From NCBI RefSeq assembly GCF_021608265.1, contig NZ_JAKIHP010000010.1, forward strand, positions 1-41,086: a stretch of 41,086 bases of DNA, in the 5' to 3' direction. Below the pieces are notes generated by a model that was given only the letters and a program-made list of their open reading frames with translations, ran no database searches and had not been told where the DNA came from. The position numbers were made by a program, and so were the translations under genes. This DNA comes from Flavobacterium wongokense (lineage in GTDB: Bacteria > Bacteroidota > Bacteroidia > Flavobacteriales > Flavobacteriaceae). Positions within the stretch are counted from its first letter, which is position 1. Each line of letters begins with the position of its first letter. Positions 15,524 to 24,669 of the stretch are shown one piece after another.

Positions 15524-16332
15524 GAGTGGAGTAATATAAAGTGTTCGCGCTTTTCGGCTTCGGTCAGCGCACCAGATATTGAGCCTGCGTCAAACAAACA
15601 GGTATTGCGGATGTATTTATAGGCAATGTCGTAAAGTGCATCACCTTCGGCAATTTTGCCCAATAATTCCAATTTGAAATTTTCAGGATTCAGGAACAAT
15701 TGCTCAGCAGTAAATAAGATATAGTAGATAAAATCTTCAGGCGTTTTGTATTCGAAGGTATTGTAAAGCAGTAATTTCTGATTTTGGATCACCACAATTT
15801 CGAAATGCGAATCGCTGACATGCACAAACATCTTGCGTTCTTCATTGTTTTTGGACAAATCCAAAAGCTTGTTGACCAAAATCGTATTAGCGTGTTTGTA
15901 GTCGAAAGTCCCAAACTGGTCAATAAAATAATTGTTCATGTTCACATACGGAATGTACACATTGTTCATTTCATAATTCCCCAATTCGTCAAAGGCAAAA
16001 AAATCGGTTTCAAAAACCTTGGTATTGAACTGCAGGTAACTTCCTAAATACTCTTCGTCAAACAAAGGCGTTGGCACAAAGGTCGATAGGTTGTTGCTGT
16101 GGATAATGATGATTTCATCATAACCGGCTTTCAGTTCGGGATGATTCAGGAATGCTTCGGCAAACAAATCTTCAATTTTGGTCGTAACATTTACTTTGCC
16201 CAAATCGATTTTCTGCAACTGCAGGGGCTTATTCATCAGCGTGTCAAACGTAGCAAACGACAAGCCGTTCAGTGAAACCTGAATTGCCAGTTTTTTGTAC
16301 ATTTTGTCGATAACACTCGTATTCTGCCACAT
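15520..16332 (-). CDS. DUF3822 family protein
   Basis: A 270-residue protein that I recognise as the Bacteroidota DUF3822 family from its start (KLAIQVSLNGLSFATFD), the middle (YVNMNNYFIDQFGTFDYKH) and the position directly upstream of rsmD. The family is thought to resemble an actin/ASKHA-like fold, but no catalytic role is established. No signal peptide or membrane segment. It overlaps rsmD by 4 bases, so the two are cotranslated. Its promoter is probably the box at 16358-16365. Internal Met residues (for example MYKKLAIQ) are alternative starts. Confidence 0.82.
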   Translation of the reverse strand: MWQNTSVIDKMYKKLAIQVSLNGLSFATFDTLMNKPLQLQKIDLGKVNVTTKIEDLFAEAFLNHPELKAGYDEIIIIHSNNLSTFVPTPLFDEEYLGSYLQFNTKVFETDFFAFDELGNYEMNNVYIPYVNMNNYFIDQFGTFDYKHANTILVNKLLDLSKNNEERKMFVHVSDSHFEIVVIQNQKLLLYNTFEYKTPEDFIYYILFTAEQLFLNPENFKLELLGKIAEGDALYDIAYKYIRNTCLFDAGSISGALTEAEKREHFILLHS

Positions 16333-16357
16333 AATTGCATTTGTTTATTGCGGAAGG

Positions 16358-16365
16358 CAAACTTA
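16358..16365 (-). promoter_or_regulatory. Promoter -7 box for DUF3822-rsmD
   Basis: On the minus strand this reads TAAGTTTG, a full TAnnTTTG match, 25 bases before the ATG at 16332. Confidence 0.55.
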
Positions 16366-16420
16366 CAATTTAATACAATATAATATATTAAAAATGTACT
16401 ATAAATATAAACCGAACCCC

Positions 16421-16428
16421 TATCTTTG
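16421..16428 (+). promoter_or_regulatory. Helicase gene promoter, -7 box
   Basis: TATCTTTG is the most typical flavobacterial -7 sequence. It lies 26 bases before the ATG at 16455. No clear -33 TTG is seen. Confidence 0.65.
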
Positions 16429-16454
16429 AAATCCAATTTTCAGCATAAATCCAA

Positions 16455-17876
16455 ATGACTTCCAGCCAGTTTTACAGTATGTTACAAAAGCAGTTTCCGT
16501 TTCAGCCGACTGTAAAGCAGGACATTTTTTTTCAAAAGATTTCAGATTTCCTGACCAATTCCCATTCGGATGAAATTTTTGTACTCAAAGGTTACGCCGG
16601 AACAGGAAAGACCACAGTGATTTCTACCATCGTGAATAATCTGGGAGCAATTAATAAAAAATATGTTTTATTGGCACCCACAGGAAGGGCAGCCAAAGTC
16701 ATTGCCAACTATTCGAACAAACCTGCATTTACAATCCACAAAAAAATCTATTTCCCAAAAAAAGGAAAATCTGGTGGTGTTTCGTTTACGATGCAGACCA
16801 ACAAATTCAAGAACACGATTTTTATTGTTGATGAGTCTTCAATGATTTCGGATGTGAATACCGAATCGAAATTGTATGAAAATGGGTCGCTGCTCGATGA
16901 TTTGATTTCGTATGTCTATAACGGGCAGAACTGCAAAATGATCCTGCTTGGCGATACAGCCCAGCTTCCGCCGGTGCAATTGGATATAAGTCCGGCATTG
17001 GACACCGAAAAACTGGCTATGAATTACAACAAGGAAATCTTTTCGATAGAATTGGATGAGGTAATGCGCCAGGAAGAGTATTCGGGGATTTTATACAACG
17101 CCACTGAATTGCGGGAACTATTGAAGAGTTCGTTTTTGGATGATTTCAAATTCAACCTCAAAGGTTACAAAGATATAGTCCGTTTGACTGACGGTTTTGA
17201 TATCCAGGATGCAATACAAACCGCTTACAGCAATTACAGCATTGAAGATACCTGCTTTATTGTGCGTTCCAATAAAAGGGCAAACCAATACAACCAGCAA
17301 ATACGCTCGAAGATTTTGGATAAGGAAAGTGATTTGTCTGTGGGCGATTTACTGATGGTGGTGAAGAATAATTATTTCTGGCTGAAGGAAACCGACGAAG
17401 CCGGATTCATTGCCAATGGCGATATCATTGAAGTGTTGGAGATTTTTGGCTTTAAGGAATTATACGATTTCAAATTTGCCAAAGTCAAAATCCGAATGGT
17501 TGATTATCCCGACCAGAAACCTTTTGAAACGATGCTGCTGCTGAACACAATAACCAGTGAATCACCGTCACTAACCTACGATGAAAGTAATCATTTGTAC
17601 CAGGAAGTATTAAAGGATTATGAAGGCGAAGCACAATACCGTAAGTTCCTCAAAGTTAAAAACAACGAATACTTCAATGCGCTTCAGGTAAAATTCTCGT
17701 ATGCGATTACCTGTCATAAATCACAAGGAGGCCAATGGAACACCGTTTTTATCGAGCAGCCGTATCTTCCGAACGGTGTTGATATCGATTACATCCGTTG
17801 GCTATACACCGCAGTAACCCGTGCCAAAGACAAATTATACCTGATTGGTTTTAAGGATGAGAGTTTTGCGGAATGA
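16455..17876 (+). CDS. RecD-like superfamily 1 DNA helicase
   Basis: A 473-residue ATP-dependent helicase. Walker A is GYAGTGKTTVIST (about 46-58), motif II is FIVDESSMISD (about 121-131), motif III is LLGDTAQLPPV (about 161-171), and the C-terminal UvrD-like domain has ITCHKSQGGQWNTVFIE followed by RWLYTAVTRAKDKLYLIGF. It lacks the long N-terminal region of RecD2 and has no nuclease domain, and no recB or recC lies nearby. It is probably a stand-alone DNA repair helicase of the kind often annotated as an exodeoxyribonuclease V alpha subunit. It has its own promoter and is convergent with the next gene, with a 4-base gap. Confidence 0.88.
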   Translation: MTSSQFYSMLQKQFPFQPTVKQDIFFQKISDFLTNSHSDEIFVLKGYAGTGKTTVISTIVNNLGAINKKYVLLAPTGRAAKVIANYSNKPAFTIHKKIYFPKKGKSGGVSFTMQTNKFKNTIFIVDESSMISDVNTESKLYENGSLLDDLISYVYNGQNCKMILLGDTAQLPPVQLDISPALDTEKLAMNYNKEIFSIELDEVMRQEEYSGILYNATELRELLKSSFLDDFKFNLKGYKDIVRLTDGFDIQDAIQTAYSNYSIEDTCFIVRSNKRANQYNQQIRSKILDKESDLSVGDLLMVVKNNYFWLKETDEAGFIANGDIIEVLEIFGFKELYDFKFAKVKIRMVDYPDQKPFETMLLLNTITSESPSLTYDESNHLYQEVLKDYEGEAQYRKFLKVKNNEYFNALQVKFSYAITCHKSQGGQWNTVFIEQPYLPNGVDIDYIRWLYTAVTRAKDKLYLIGFKDESFAE

Positions 17877-17880
17877 TAAT

Positions 17881-19218
17881 TTATTCCTTAACAATCTTCT
17901 CCGTATTACTTCCTTTGTCAAATGTCATCCTCAAGAAATAAACACCTTTCGGCTGGTTGGAAATATCCAGTTTCAAATCGGTTGCATCGAGTTTTTGGCT
18001 CAACAGGATTTTACCCTGGATGTCAGTTAATTGATAGGTTCTTATCGCATCAGTGGATTGGACATTAATAAAATCTGCCGTTGGATTTGGGAAAATATCA
18101 TAACTGTAAACATTAAATTCGTTTAGCCCAAGCGTATTATTCTGACCCTGCAAATACAAGGATACCGGAATGTAACCCTGAGCACCTACAAATACAGCGG
18201 TTGGAACGGTGATTTTAAAGGAATGATTTCCTGAAGCCATGTTTCCTAAATCGATGGTTCGGATTGGGATTACTGCCCCAGGACACCAATTGCTGAAAGA
18301 CTGCCATTGCGCCGGAGTTCGTGGCGATGCTCCATAAATGCCATTAGCCTGTGTATTGTAAACCCTGTAAGGCTCACAGGTTAATTCTCCCGGTTTGTAA
18401 TTCAGGACTTCTACGTCGTCATGGTAAATATAATGGAATCTTCGGTTGTATTCCTCACCACCGCTATTGGAACCATGGTTGGAAGTAATCAGGTAGTATT
18501 TGGCATTATCAACAGCATTGGGTAAAGTATAGTTGATGGTTCTTACAGTTTGGCCAATCACATCAGTGGCTCCTGCCTGATAATTGTTCAAATCCTTTTT
18601 GAAATTCAAAGGCAGCAAAAAAGTAGTGTTGGGAATAGTTGTATCTTCATTGGTAATAAAATCAAGAGTGCCGTAAAAAACATCATTCCTTCCGCTACAT
18701 CCAGAAACCTGCGTTTGCGCGGCATACGGAACTCCAAAAACCTCAAATTCTACCCAAAAATCATAAACCAGATTCAGCGCGCTGTCTTTTAGGATTTTGG
18801 CAGCATTGTCTACATTAAAAACATAAGGAACGTCAAACGGGGAAATGTTCTTGTTCATAAACGGGGTGATGAAACGCCCTAATTCAATTTTTTGTGCTGT
18901 TGCGGTATTATAGGAAGCATCGCCTTTGGGTACCAAAACCAAATTAACATTGCCAATCCGGTCATAGTTATCACAGGCAGAAGTAATTAAAACGCTAAGC
19001 TGTAAGGTGCTTCCAACAGCAGCCAATTGTTCGGGCAATAATTTTGTGGTAAACAAATCATTTCGCAGCCTTATTACACCTGGAGTTGTAGGCTGATTGA
19101 CAAGAGCGGCATAACCATCATAAAAAAGTTCATAGCTGTACACCGGAATGGTAACCTGGCATTTGGCAGAATTTAAAAATAAGGATGCTAAAAACAGGAA
19201 TAGTAGTTTTGTTTTCAT
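17881..19218 (-). CDS. Peptide-N-glycosidase F-like secreted protein with T9SS sorting domain
   Basis: 445 residues from the ATG at 19218. I preferred it over the upstream 19272 because it opens into a signal peptide (MKTKLLFLFLASLFLNSAKC). Two PNGase F-type domains follow. CDNYDR (82-87) and ELGRFITPF (112-120) match PNGase F CDEWDR and EIGRFITPY, so Asp86 aligns with catalytic Asp60. GGEEYNRRFH (253-262) aligns with GCAEWCFRTH, placing Glu256 at catalytic Glu206. W-C-P-G (311-314) is also shared. Glu118 of PNGase F appears to be Asp153 here. The end (from about 390, FPNPTADFINVQS) is a type A T9SS sorting domain. PNGase F removes N-glycans from asparagine, so this protein probably acts on glycoproteins outside the cell. 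Confidence 0.85.
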   Translation of the reverse strand: MKTKLLFLFLASLFLNSAKCQVTIPVYSYELFYDGYAALVNQPTTPGVIRLRNDLFTTKLLPEQLAAVGSTLQLSVLITSACDNYDRIGNVNLVLVPKGDASYNTATAQKIELGRFITPFMNKNISPFDVPYVFNVDNAAKILKDSALNLVYDFWVEFEVFGVPYAAQTQVSGCSGRNDVFYGTLDFITNEDTTIPNTTFLLPLNFKKDLNNYQAGATDVIGQTVRTINYTLPNAVDNAKYYLITSNHGSNSGGEEYNRRFHYIYHDDVEVLNYKPGELTCEPYRVYNTQANGIYGASPRTPAQWQSFSNWCPGAVIPIRTIDLGNMASGNHSFKITVPTAVFVGAQGYIPVSLYLQGQNNTLGLNEFNVYSYDIFPNPTADFINVQSTDAIRTYQLTDIQGKILLSQKLDATDLKLDISNQPKGVYFLRMTFDKGSNTEKIVKE

Positions 19219-19322
19219 TGTAGAAGTAGTTAGTTTGTTGTTGGTTACAAACCTACGAAAAACAATTTTCATTTTAGGAATTATTGTATAGCCGCCTTAA
19301 AGTGTCGATATTATTATAGCTG

Positions 19323-19352
19323 TTGGTTTTATGCAATAGTTCTCTATATTTG
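19323..19352 (+). promoter_or_regulatory. TPR gene promoter
   Basis: TTG at 19323-19325 and TATATTTG at 19345-19352, with 19 bases between them, fit the Bacteroidota -33/-7 pattern. The start codon follows 20 bases later. Confidence 0.65.
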
Positions 19353-19372
19353 GGTTTAATATTTTTATAACT

Positions 19373-20953
19373 ATGAGGAAAAGGTTTTATCTGATGCTTG
19401 CTGTTTTGCTTTCGTTTTCTGCCCAGGCCCAATTTTCAAATGATGATTTCGAAATTGGAAGCAGAAAATACAATAACAAAGAATACAAGGAAGCGCTTGA
19501 AAATTTTGAAAGCGAGGTTAAAAAGCATCCTAATAATTACGAAGCCTATAATTTAATTGGAATGTGCTACTACAGAATGGGGAATTTTTTTGAAGCTCTT
19601 AGGAATTTCAATAAAACCTTATCCCTTAATCCAAGCTACAACAGGAGTTTTTATTTTAGTGCCGCTTCAAAAACCGCTTTGGCCGATTACAAAGGTGCTT
19701 TGGAAGATTTCGAAAAACAGGTCGAGTTATTTCCTTCTGACCCTATAAGTTATAACAATAGGGGAAATACTTTAAACGAATTGGAGCAATACGAAAGAGC
19801 GATAAAGGATTTTAATACAGCCATCAATTTGAATCCGCAATATGACGGCGCCTATTACAACAGGGGTCTTGCTGAATTCAATATGAAAAAATACGACGAA
19901 GCGTTGAAGGATTTTGATAAGTCAATAACGATGGATCCTGCGAAAGGCGACCGTTATATTTACAGGGCCAAGGCAAGATACAGTCTTAACGATATCAATG
20001 GCGGTTGTGCTGATTTAAATAAAGCCGCAGAATTAAACCAACGTAAATTGGATGTTGACTGCAAGATATGGCTCAAAGCGGACGATTTATTCGATCAGTC
20101 TAAAGAGAAGCGGGAACAAGGTGACTTTAAGGGTGAAATTGCCTTGCTTGACAAAGCCATTCTTATTTACCCTATCAAGGCTGAATTGCATGCCTGTAAA
20201 GGAAAAGCACTGGGCAATTCAAAAGATTTTGCCAACGCAGTTAAGAGTTTTGATAAGGCAATCAGTATTGATGCAAATTCCTATCTGGCCTTTTTGCACC
20301 GAGGCTATGCAAAAAGCCAATTGAAAAATTATAGTGGTGCGTTGAAAGATTACGATCAATGCATAATGATGAATAACTCCGATGACCAGAATTATTACAA
20401 TAGAGGTGTTGCCAAATACAATTTAAAGGACTTTAGAGGAGCCTTGAATGATTTAGATATTTGCCTGCGGATGAACCCCAAAAATATGGATGGTTACTAC
20501 TACCGCGGGTTTGTAAAGCAGGAACTTGGCTATTTTTCAGGTGGTGTTGAAGATTTTGATTTATTCCTTGCGTCCTCACCTTCAGATGAATTTGCACGCT
20601 GCGGCCGTGGATACTGCAAAATGAGAATGAACCAGTACGAAGAAGCATTGACAGATTTCGATGCCATTTTAGCAGTTAATCCAAACAGTATTAATACCCA
20701 CGATTACAGAGGACAGGTTAAGGGAAGCCTTGCGGATTTTAAAGGAGCGTTGGAAGATTTTAATTTTGTTCTGCAAAAAGAACCCAATCGTAAACAGGCA
20801 CTGATAAACAGGATAGCGGTTAAATTGGCACTTGATGACAAAACTGGCGCCTGTGAAGACTATAAAAAAAGCTTAAAGTTAAAGGATACAAAAGTAGACC
20901 AGGATGCGAACAACGCTGCGATTGTTAAGGAAATTGCAGAAAGTTGTAAATAA
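19373..20953 (+). CDS. Secreted/periplasmic tetratricopeptide repeat protein
   Basis: 526 residues with a signal peptide (LMLAVLLSFSAQAQ, cleavage about residue 20) and TPR repeats almost throughout (for example NYEAYNLIGMCYYRMGNFFE; SYNNRGNTLNELEQYERA; AYYNRGLAEFNMKKYDEAL). Two TPR arrays are visible. The first (about 30-220) ends in GGCADLNKAAEL, the second (about 240-510) in GACEDYKKSLKL, a motif that often closes flavobacterial TPR proteins. This looks like a fusion or duplication of two modules. It is a likely protein-protein scaffold in the periplasm with no enzymatic motif. It reads away from the PNGase F-like gene. Confidence 0.9.
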   Translation: MRKRFYLMLAVLLSFSAQAQFSNDDFEIGSRKYNNKEYKEALENFESEVKKHPNNYEAYNLIGMCYYRMGNFFEALRNFNKTLSLNPSYNRSFYFSAASKTALADYKGALEDFEKQVELFPSDPISYNNRGNTLNELEQYERAIKDFNTAINLNPQYDGAYYNRGLAEFNMKKYDEALKDFDKSITMDPAKGDRYIYRAKARYSLNDINGGCADLNKAAELNQRKLDVDCKIWLKADDLFDQSKEKREQGDFKGEIALLDKAILIYPIKAELHACKGKALGNSKDFANAVKSFDKAISIDANSYLAFLHRGYAKSQLKNYSGALKDYDQCIMMNNSDDQNYYNRGVAKYNLKDFRGALNDLDICLRMNPKNMDGYYYRGFVKQELGYFSGGVEDFDLFLASSPSDEFARCGRGYCKMRMNQYEEALTDFDAILAVNPNSINTHDYRGQVKGSLADFKGALEDFNFVLQKEPNRKQALINRIAVKLALDDKTGACEDYKKSLKLKDTKVDQDANNAAIVKEIAESCK

Positions 20954-20985
20954 GGTTTTTGCTTCTCTCGGAAATCAGGCAAAAT

Positions 20986-21020
20986 CTTAGTAACTTAGCT
21001 ACTCATCAACTTAGTTACCT
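20986..21020. repeat. Short intergenic repeat, taacttag type, before the EamA gene
   Basis: Imperfect copies of cttagtaacttag (20986-20998) and caacttagttac (about 21007-21018) fill the gap just before the start codon at 21026. The same motif recurs before kdsB at 21451. Confidence 0.6.
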
Positions 21021-21025
21021 TAAAA

Positions 21026-21448
21026 ATGAAAAACTGGATTCTCTATTCGCTGATTTCGATGTTTTTTGCCGGAGTAACTTCGGTGATTGCTAAAATCGGA
21101 TTAAAAAATGTAAGTTCCGATACAGGCGTGGCGGTCAGGACCATATTTGTATTCCTGATTGTGTGGCTCAATGTATTCGTTTTTCAGTCGGTAAAGGATT
21201 TTAAAAACCTGACCAAGATGGATATTATCTACCTCGGAATATCGGGAGTTACGACTTCCTTATCGTGGATTTTCTATTACAAGGCCATTAAAATTGGAAA
21301 TGTTTCGCAGGTCAATCTTATTGATAAAGCCAGTATTTTAATCACAATTGTATTGTCATTCGTTATCCTAAACGAGCAAATTACCTGGAAAACAGCAGTC
21401 GGAGGTAGTTTGATGCTGGCGGGACTTTTAATTTTGACATTGAAATAA
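21026..21448 (+). CDS. EamA/DMT-family membrane transporter, single domain
   Basis: 140 residues with about five hydrophobic segments ([83 protein letters not shown]). It is one EamA unit, like other half-size drug/metabolite transporters that act as dimers. The end [17 protein letters not shown] is typical of the family. The substrate cannot be told from sequence. It stands 72 bases after the TPR gene and 37 bases before kdsB, with short repeats in both gaps. Confidence 0.87.
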   Translation: MKNWILYSLISMFFAGVTSVIAKIGLKNVSSDTGVAVRTIFVFLIVWLNVFVFQSVKDFKNLTKMDIIYLGISGVTTSLSWIFYYKAIKIGNVSQVNLIDKASILITIVLSFVILNEQITWKTAVGGSLMLAGLLILTLK

Positions 21449-21450
21449 TC

Positions 21451-21476
21451 TCAGTAACTTAGCACACTTAGCAACA
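21451..21476. repeat. Short intergenic repeat, taacttag type, before kdsB
   Basis: tcagtaacttagcacacttagcaaca lies directly before the kdsB start codon and repeats the taacttag motif found at 20986-21020. Confidence 0.6.
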
Positions 21477-21485
21477 ATACCAAAA

Positions 21486-22211
21486 ATGAAAATCATCGCC
21501 GTCATTCCAGCCCGTTATGCCTCAACCCGTTTTCCTGCAAAGCTTATGCAGGATTTGTGTGGAAAAACAGTTATCCAGCGTACTTATGAATCTGCTGTGA
21601 ATACTAATCTGTTTGACGATGTTTTTGTGGTGACAGATTCAATCCTGATTTATAACGAAATCATCAATAATGGCGGCAGGGCCATCATGAGTGTCAAGGA
21701 ACACGAAAGTGGAAGCGACCGTATTGCCGAAGCTGTTGAAAACCTTGATGTTGACATCGTAGTGAATGTTCAGGGAGACGAACCTTTTATCAACAAGGAA
21801 CCTCTGGCAAAAGTATTGGATGTTTTTCGGAATGACTATGATAGTAAAGTCGATTTGGCTTCGCTGATGTTTCAGATAACCGATGTGGCTGAAATTGAAA
21901 ACCCAAATAATGTAAAAGTCGTCACCGACCAAAACGGTTTCGCGCTCTATTTTTCACGTTCTGTAATTCCGTATCCACGCGATGTGAATGCTGGTGTGCG
22001 TTATATGAAACACATTGGGATTTATGCTTTCCGCAAACAGGCATTGTTGGATTTTTACCGTTTGCCAATGAAATCGCTCGAAGCTTCCGAAAAACTGGAG
22101 CAGCTTCGTTACCTTGAATTTGGAAAAAGAATCAGAATGGTTGAAGCCAATCAGGGAAGCATCGGAATTGATACACCCGAAGATTTGGAACAGGCACGAA
22201 AACTACTGTAG
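21486..22211 (+). CDS. kdsB: 3-deoxy-manno-octulosonate cytidylyltransferase
   Basis: 241 residues. The nucleotide-binding signature is at the start ([21 protein letters not shown], in two parts: [11 protein letters not shown] and KLMQDLCGK). [15 protein letters not shown] (about 92-106) holds the metal-binding Asp, and [15 protein letters not shown] and [10 protein letters not shown] follow. It activates Kdo as CMP-Kdo for lipopolysaccharide lipid A-core assembly, in the cytosol. Length is normal. The last 9 bases overlap the 3' end of the convergent spermidine-synthase-like gene. Confidence 0.95.
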   Translation: MKIIAVIPARYASTRFPAKLMQDLCGKTVIQRTYESAVNTNLFDDVFVVTDSILIYNEIINNGGRAIMSVKEHESGSDRIAEAVENLDVDIVVNVQGDEPFINKEPLAKVLDVFRNDYDSKVDLASLMFQITDVAEIENPNNVKVVTDQNGFALYFSRSVIPYPRDVNAGVRYMKHIGIYAFRKQALLDFYRLPMKSLEASEKLEQLRYLEFGKRIRMVEANQGSIGIDTPEDLEQARKLL

Positions 22212-22865
22212 TTTCTTTATTGTAAACAATTCGTTGTGGATTTCCACTTTCGGATACATCCTTAACGAATAATTCCCGTTGAATTTTGATTTGTAAACCT
22301 GGTTGCGCTCTTCCTGTTGGGTGTTAATCACCATCGTATTGAAAAGGATAAAACCATTCAGGTTCAACAGCGAATTAATCCGGTTGATGAAAAAATCCTG
22401 AAACAGGAAATTTGGCATCGTCGTATCCTGGAAAATATCAATGATGATTAAGTCGTAGGTTTTTTTGGTTTTCAATACAAATTCAAAAGCATCGTCAATC
22501 ACGATTTCAAGATTCGGGATTTTATCCAATTCAAAATATTCATTGGCAATGCCTATCACGGCTTCGTCGATTTCAACGCCGGTAATCTGCCCTTTGAATT
22601 TTACTTCGTCAACCAATGTTTTAATCACGCTTCCGCCGGCAACGCCAAGTACCAAGATGCTTTCAAAATTGCGTACGCGTTCAAAACCTATATATTTCAA
22701 GCCTTTCCGAAGGATACGCTGCAGGCTTCCATAGGAGTAATTGGTACTTTTACTGTCCAAAACCAATTCGCCGTTATTCCAGGTGACCTCAAGCGATTTG
22801 CTCACTGAAGAGTTTTTCCTGTAAACGTTAATCGGAATGAAATAGCTGAACAGTTTTCGGACCAT
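22203..22865 (-). CDS. Spermidine synthase-fold (methyltransferase-like) protein
   Basis: 220 residues from the ATG at 22865 (a TTG one codon upstream is the alternative). The Rossmann core has [14 protein letters not shown] (motif I), [16 protein letters not shown], and [15 protein letters not shown], where the Asp is in the place of the aminopropyltransferase catalytic Asp. The N-terminus is short compared with true SpeE (about 280 residues), and the usual gatekeeping loop is not obvious. It could be a real aminopropyltransferase or a methyltransferase of the same fold. Divergent from the acyltransferase gene, with a TAnnTTTG box at 22883-22890. Confidence 0.78.
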   Translation of the reverse strand: MVRKLFSYFIPINVYRKNSSVSKSLEVTWNNGELVLDSKSTNYSYGSLQRILRKGLKYIGFERVRNFESILVLGVAGGSVIKTLVDEVKFKGQITGVEIDEAVIGIANEYFELDKIPNLEIVIDDAFEFVLKTKKTYDLIIIDIFQDTTMPNFLFQDFFINRINSLLNLNGFILFNTMVINTQQEERNQVYKSKFNGNYSLRMYPKVEIHNELFTIKKLQ

Positions 22866-22882
22866 CAAATAAATATTTTTAT

Positions 22883-22890
22883 CAAAAGTA
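22883..22890 (-). promoter_or_regulatory. Promoter -7 box for the spermidine-synthase-like gene
   Basis: On the minus strand this reads TACTTTTG, matching TAnnTTTG, 17 bases before the ATG at 22865. A weaker TAAATTTA (22903-22910) on the plus strand may serve the divergent acyltransferase gene. Confidence 0.5.
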
Positions 22891-22925
22891 AGACAGAAAT
22901 ACTAAATTTACGCAAAATATCTCCC

Positions 22926-23480
22926 ATGCGACAACGACTTTACAAATTTATATTCTTTCGGTTACTCGGATGGAAATTTATTGGTTCAGTCGATCCCAAC
23001 ATCAAAAAATGTGTCATTATCGTGGTGCCGCATACTTCAAATTTGGATTTTATCATCGGATTGCTCGTTAGGGGAATTTGGAATATCAAGATTAATTTTG
23101 TGGGTAAAAAGGAATTGTTTGCCTTTCCGTTTGGGTATTATTTCAGAAGTGTTGGCGGTGCGCCCTTGGACAGAAGTGGTGGAAAGAACAATGTAGATGC
23201 TACTGTTGAGGTTTTCAATCAGCACGAAATTTTCAGGCTGGCCATGTCACCCGAAGGTACCCGAAAAAAAGTAACCGAACTCCGCACCGGATTTTATTAT
23301 ATTGCCCTAAAAGCCAACGTTCCAATAATTCCGGTTGCGTTGGATTATGGCAAAAAGGAAGTCAGGACAGGCAGTCCAGTTTATGTGACCGGCAATTATG
23401 AGGAAGATATGAAACAATTCATTTTGCCACATTTCAAAAACGCGATTGGAAAAATTCCGGAAAGAAGTTTTGAAGCTTAA
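22926..23480 (+). CDS. 1-acylglycerol-3-phosphate acyltransferase (PlsC-like)
   Basis: 184 residues. The acyltransferase motif I is VPHTSNLDFIIG (His and Asp four residues apart, about 38-49). Motif II-III includes VGGAPLDRSGGKNN, and MSPEGTRKKVTEL (about 101-113) is the phosphate-binding EGTR motif, followed by VPIIPVALDYGKK. It is short for PlsC and resembles the small acyltransferases common in flavobacteria, which probably act on lysophosphatidic acid or related lipids at the inner membrane. It is followed 9 bases later by the M14 peptidase gene on the same strand. Confidence 0.87.
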   Translation: MRQRLYKFIFFRLLGWKFIGSVDPNIKKCVIIVVPHTSNLDFIIGLLVRGIWNIKINFVGKKELFAFPFGYYFRSVGGAPLDRSGGKNNVDATVEVFNQHEIFRLAMSPEGTRKKVTELRTGFYYIALKANVPIIPVALDYGKKEVRTGSPVYVTGNYEEDMKQFILPHFKNAIGKIPERSFEA

Positions 23481-23489
23481 AAATACATT

Positions 23490-24626
23490 ATGGATTATCT
23501 ACAACTACATCAGGACTATAAAGAACCATCAATTTCCGGGCGTTACATCACGCTGGATGATATTGAACCTTTACTGGAAAAACTTAAACCGGAAGTTATC
23601 GGTCAGTCCGTATTGGGAAAACCAATTTACAAGCTGGAATTAGGAACCGGTAAAATCCGAATCCTGATGTGGTCGCAAATGCACGGCAACGAAAGCACTA
23701 CAACCAAAGCCTTATTTGATTTTATTAATCTCCTGCATTCGGGTTCTGATTTGGGTAAAAAGCTGTTGGGCGAATTTACCTTTTGCCTGCTGCCGATGCT
23801 CAATCCAGATGGAGCCAAATTGTACACTCGTGAAAACGCCAACGAAATCGATTTGAACCGCGATGCGCAAAATCTTTCCCAACCTGAAAGTGTTGCATTG
23901 CGAAAAACATTCGAAGTATTCCAACCTAATTATTGCTACAACCTTCACGACCAAAGAACAATTTATGGCGTTGGGCAGACCAACAACCCGGCTACGGTTT
24001 CGTTTTTGGCACCGGCCTACAACTTTGACCGTGATATTAATGAAGTTCGTACCAAAGCCATGAACGTCATTGTCGCTATGAATGAAATTTTGCAGCAGTT
24101 TATCCCCAACCAGGTTGGGCGTTTTGACGATTCATTTAATCTGAATTGCGTGGGTGATACGTTCCAATATCTGAATGTCCCGACAATTTTATTTGAAGCC
24201 GGGCATTATCAGGGAGATTATGATAGGGAAATTACCAGGAAGTATATTTTCATCGCATTAGTTGCTGGTTTACAATATTTTTACGAAAACGATATAGTTC
24301 ACAATAAAATTGATGATTACGTGAAAATTCCGCAAAATAAAGTGGTTTTTTATGATTTTGTTTATAAAAATGTTAAAATAAATTATGACGGTATCGAAAA
24401 AAACAGCAACTTTGCATCTCAGTTCAAAGAAGTTCTAAAAAATAGCAAAATCACTTTTGAAGCAGAAATTGCCCAAGTGGATAATTTAGAGCATTATTTT
24501 GGTCATGTTGAGATTGACGCTCAAGGCGGAAGTTATCACGATGACAAAAATAATTTTCCGGAAATCGACGCAAAAGCTGATTTTAATTTAGGGAACATTA
24601 AGATTGTCAACGGAAACATTGCATAG
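23490..24626 (+). CDS. M14-family zinc carboxypeptidase-like protein
   Basis: 378 residues. The zinc ligands are His65 and Glu68 (QMHGNEST) and the His in NLHDQRTIYG (about 153). The catalytic Glu is in LFEAGHYQGDY (about 234). LPMLNPDGAKLYTREN and IDLNRDAQNL are also typical of M14. No signal peptide is visible, so it is probably cytosolic, unlike digestive carboxypeptidases. The C-terminal ~100 residues are a beta-rich extra region of unknown role. It is 9 bases after the acyltransferase and 43 bases before an Lrp-type regulator, so it could handle amino acid or peptidoglycan-derived substrates; that is inference. Confidence 0.88.
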   Translation: MDYLQLHQDYKEPSISGRYITLDDIEPLLEKLKPEVIGQSVLGKPIYKLELGTGKIRILMWSQMHGNESTTTKALFDFINLLHSGSDLGKKLLGEFTFCLLPMLNPDGAKLYTRENANEIDLNRDAQNLSQPESVALRKTFEVFQPNYCYNLHDQRTIYGVGQTNNPATVSFLAPAYNFDRDINEVRTKAMNVIVAMNEILQQFIPNQVGRFDDSFNLNCVGDTFQYLNVPTILFEAGHYQGDYDREITRKYIFIALVAGLQYFYENDIVHNKIDDYVKIPQNKVVFYDFVYKNVKINYDGIEKNSNFASQFKEVLKNSKITFEAEIAQVDNLEHYFGHVEIDAQGGSYHDDKNNFPEIDAKADFNLGNIKIVNGNIA

Positions 24627-24669
24627 TTAGTGTCTTTGAACTTCGAAATTTAAATGAGATTAATACAAA

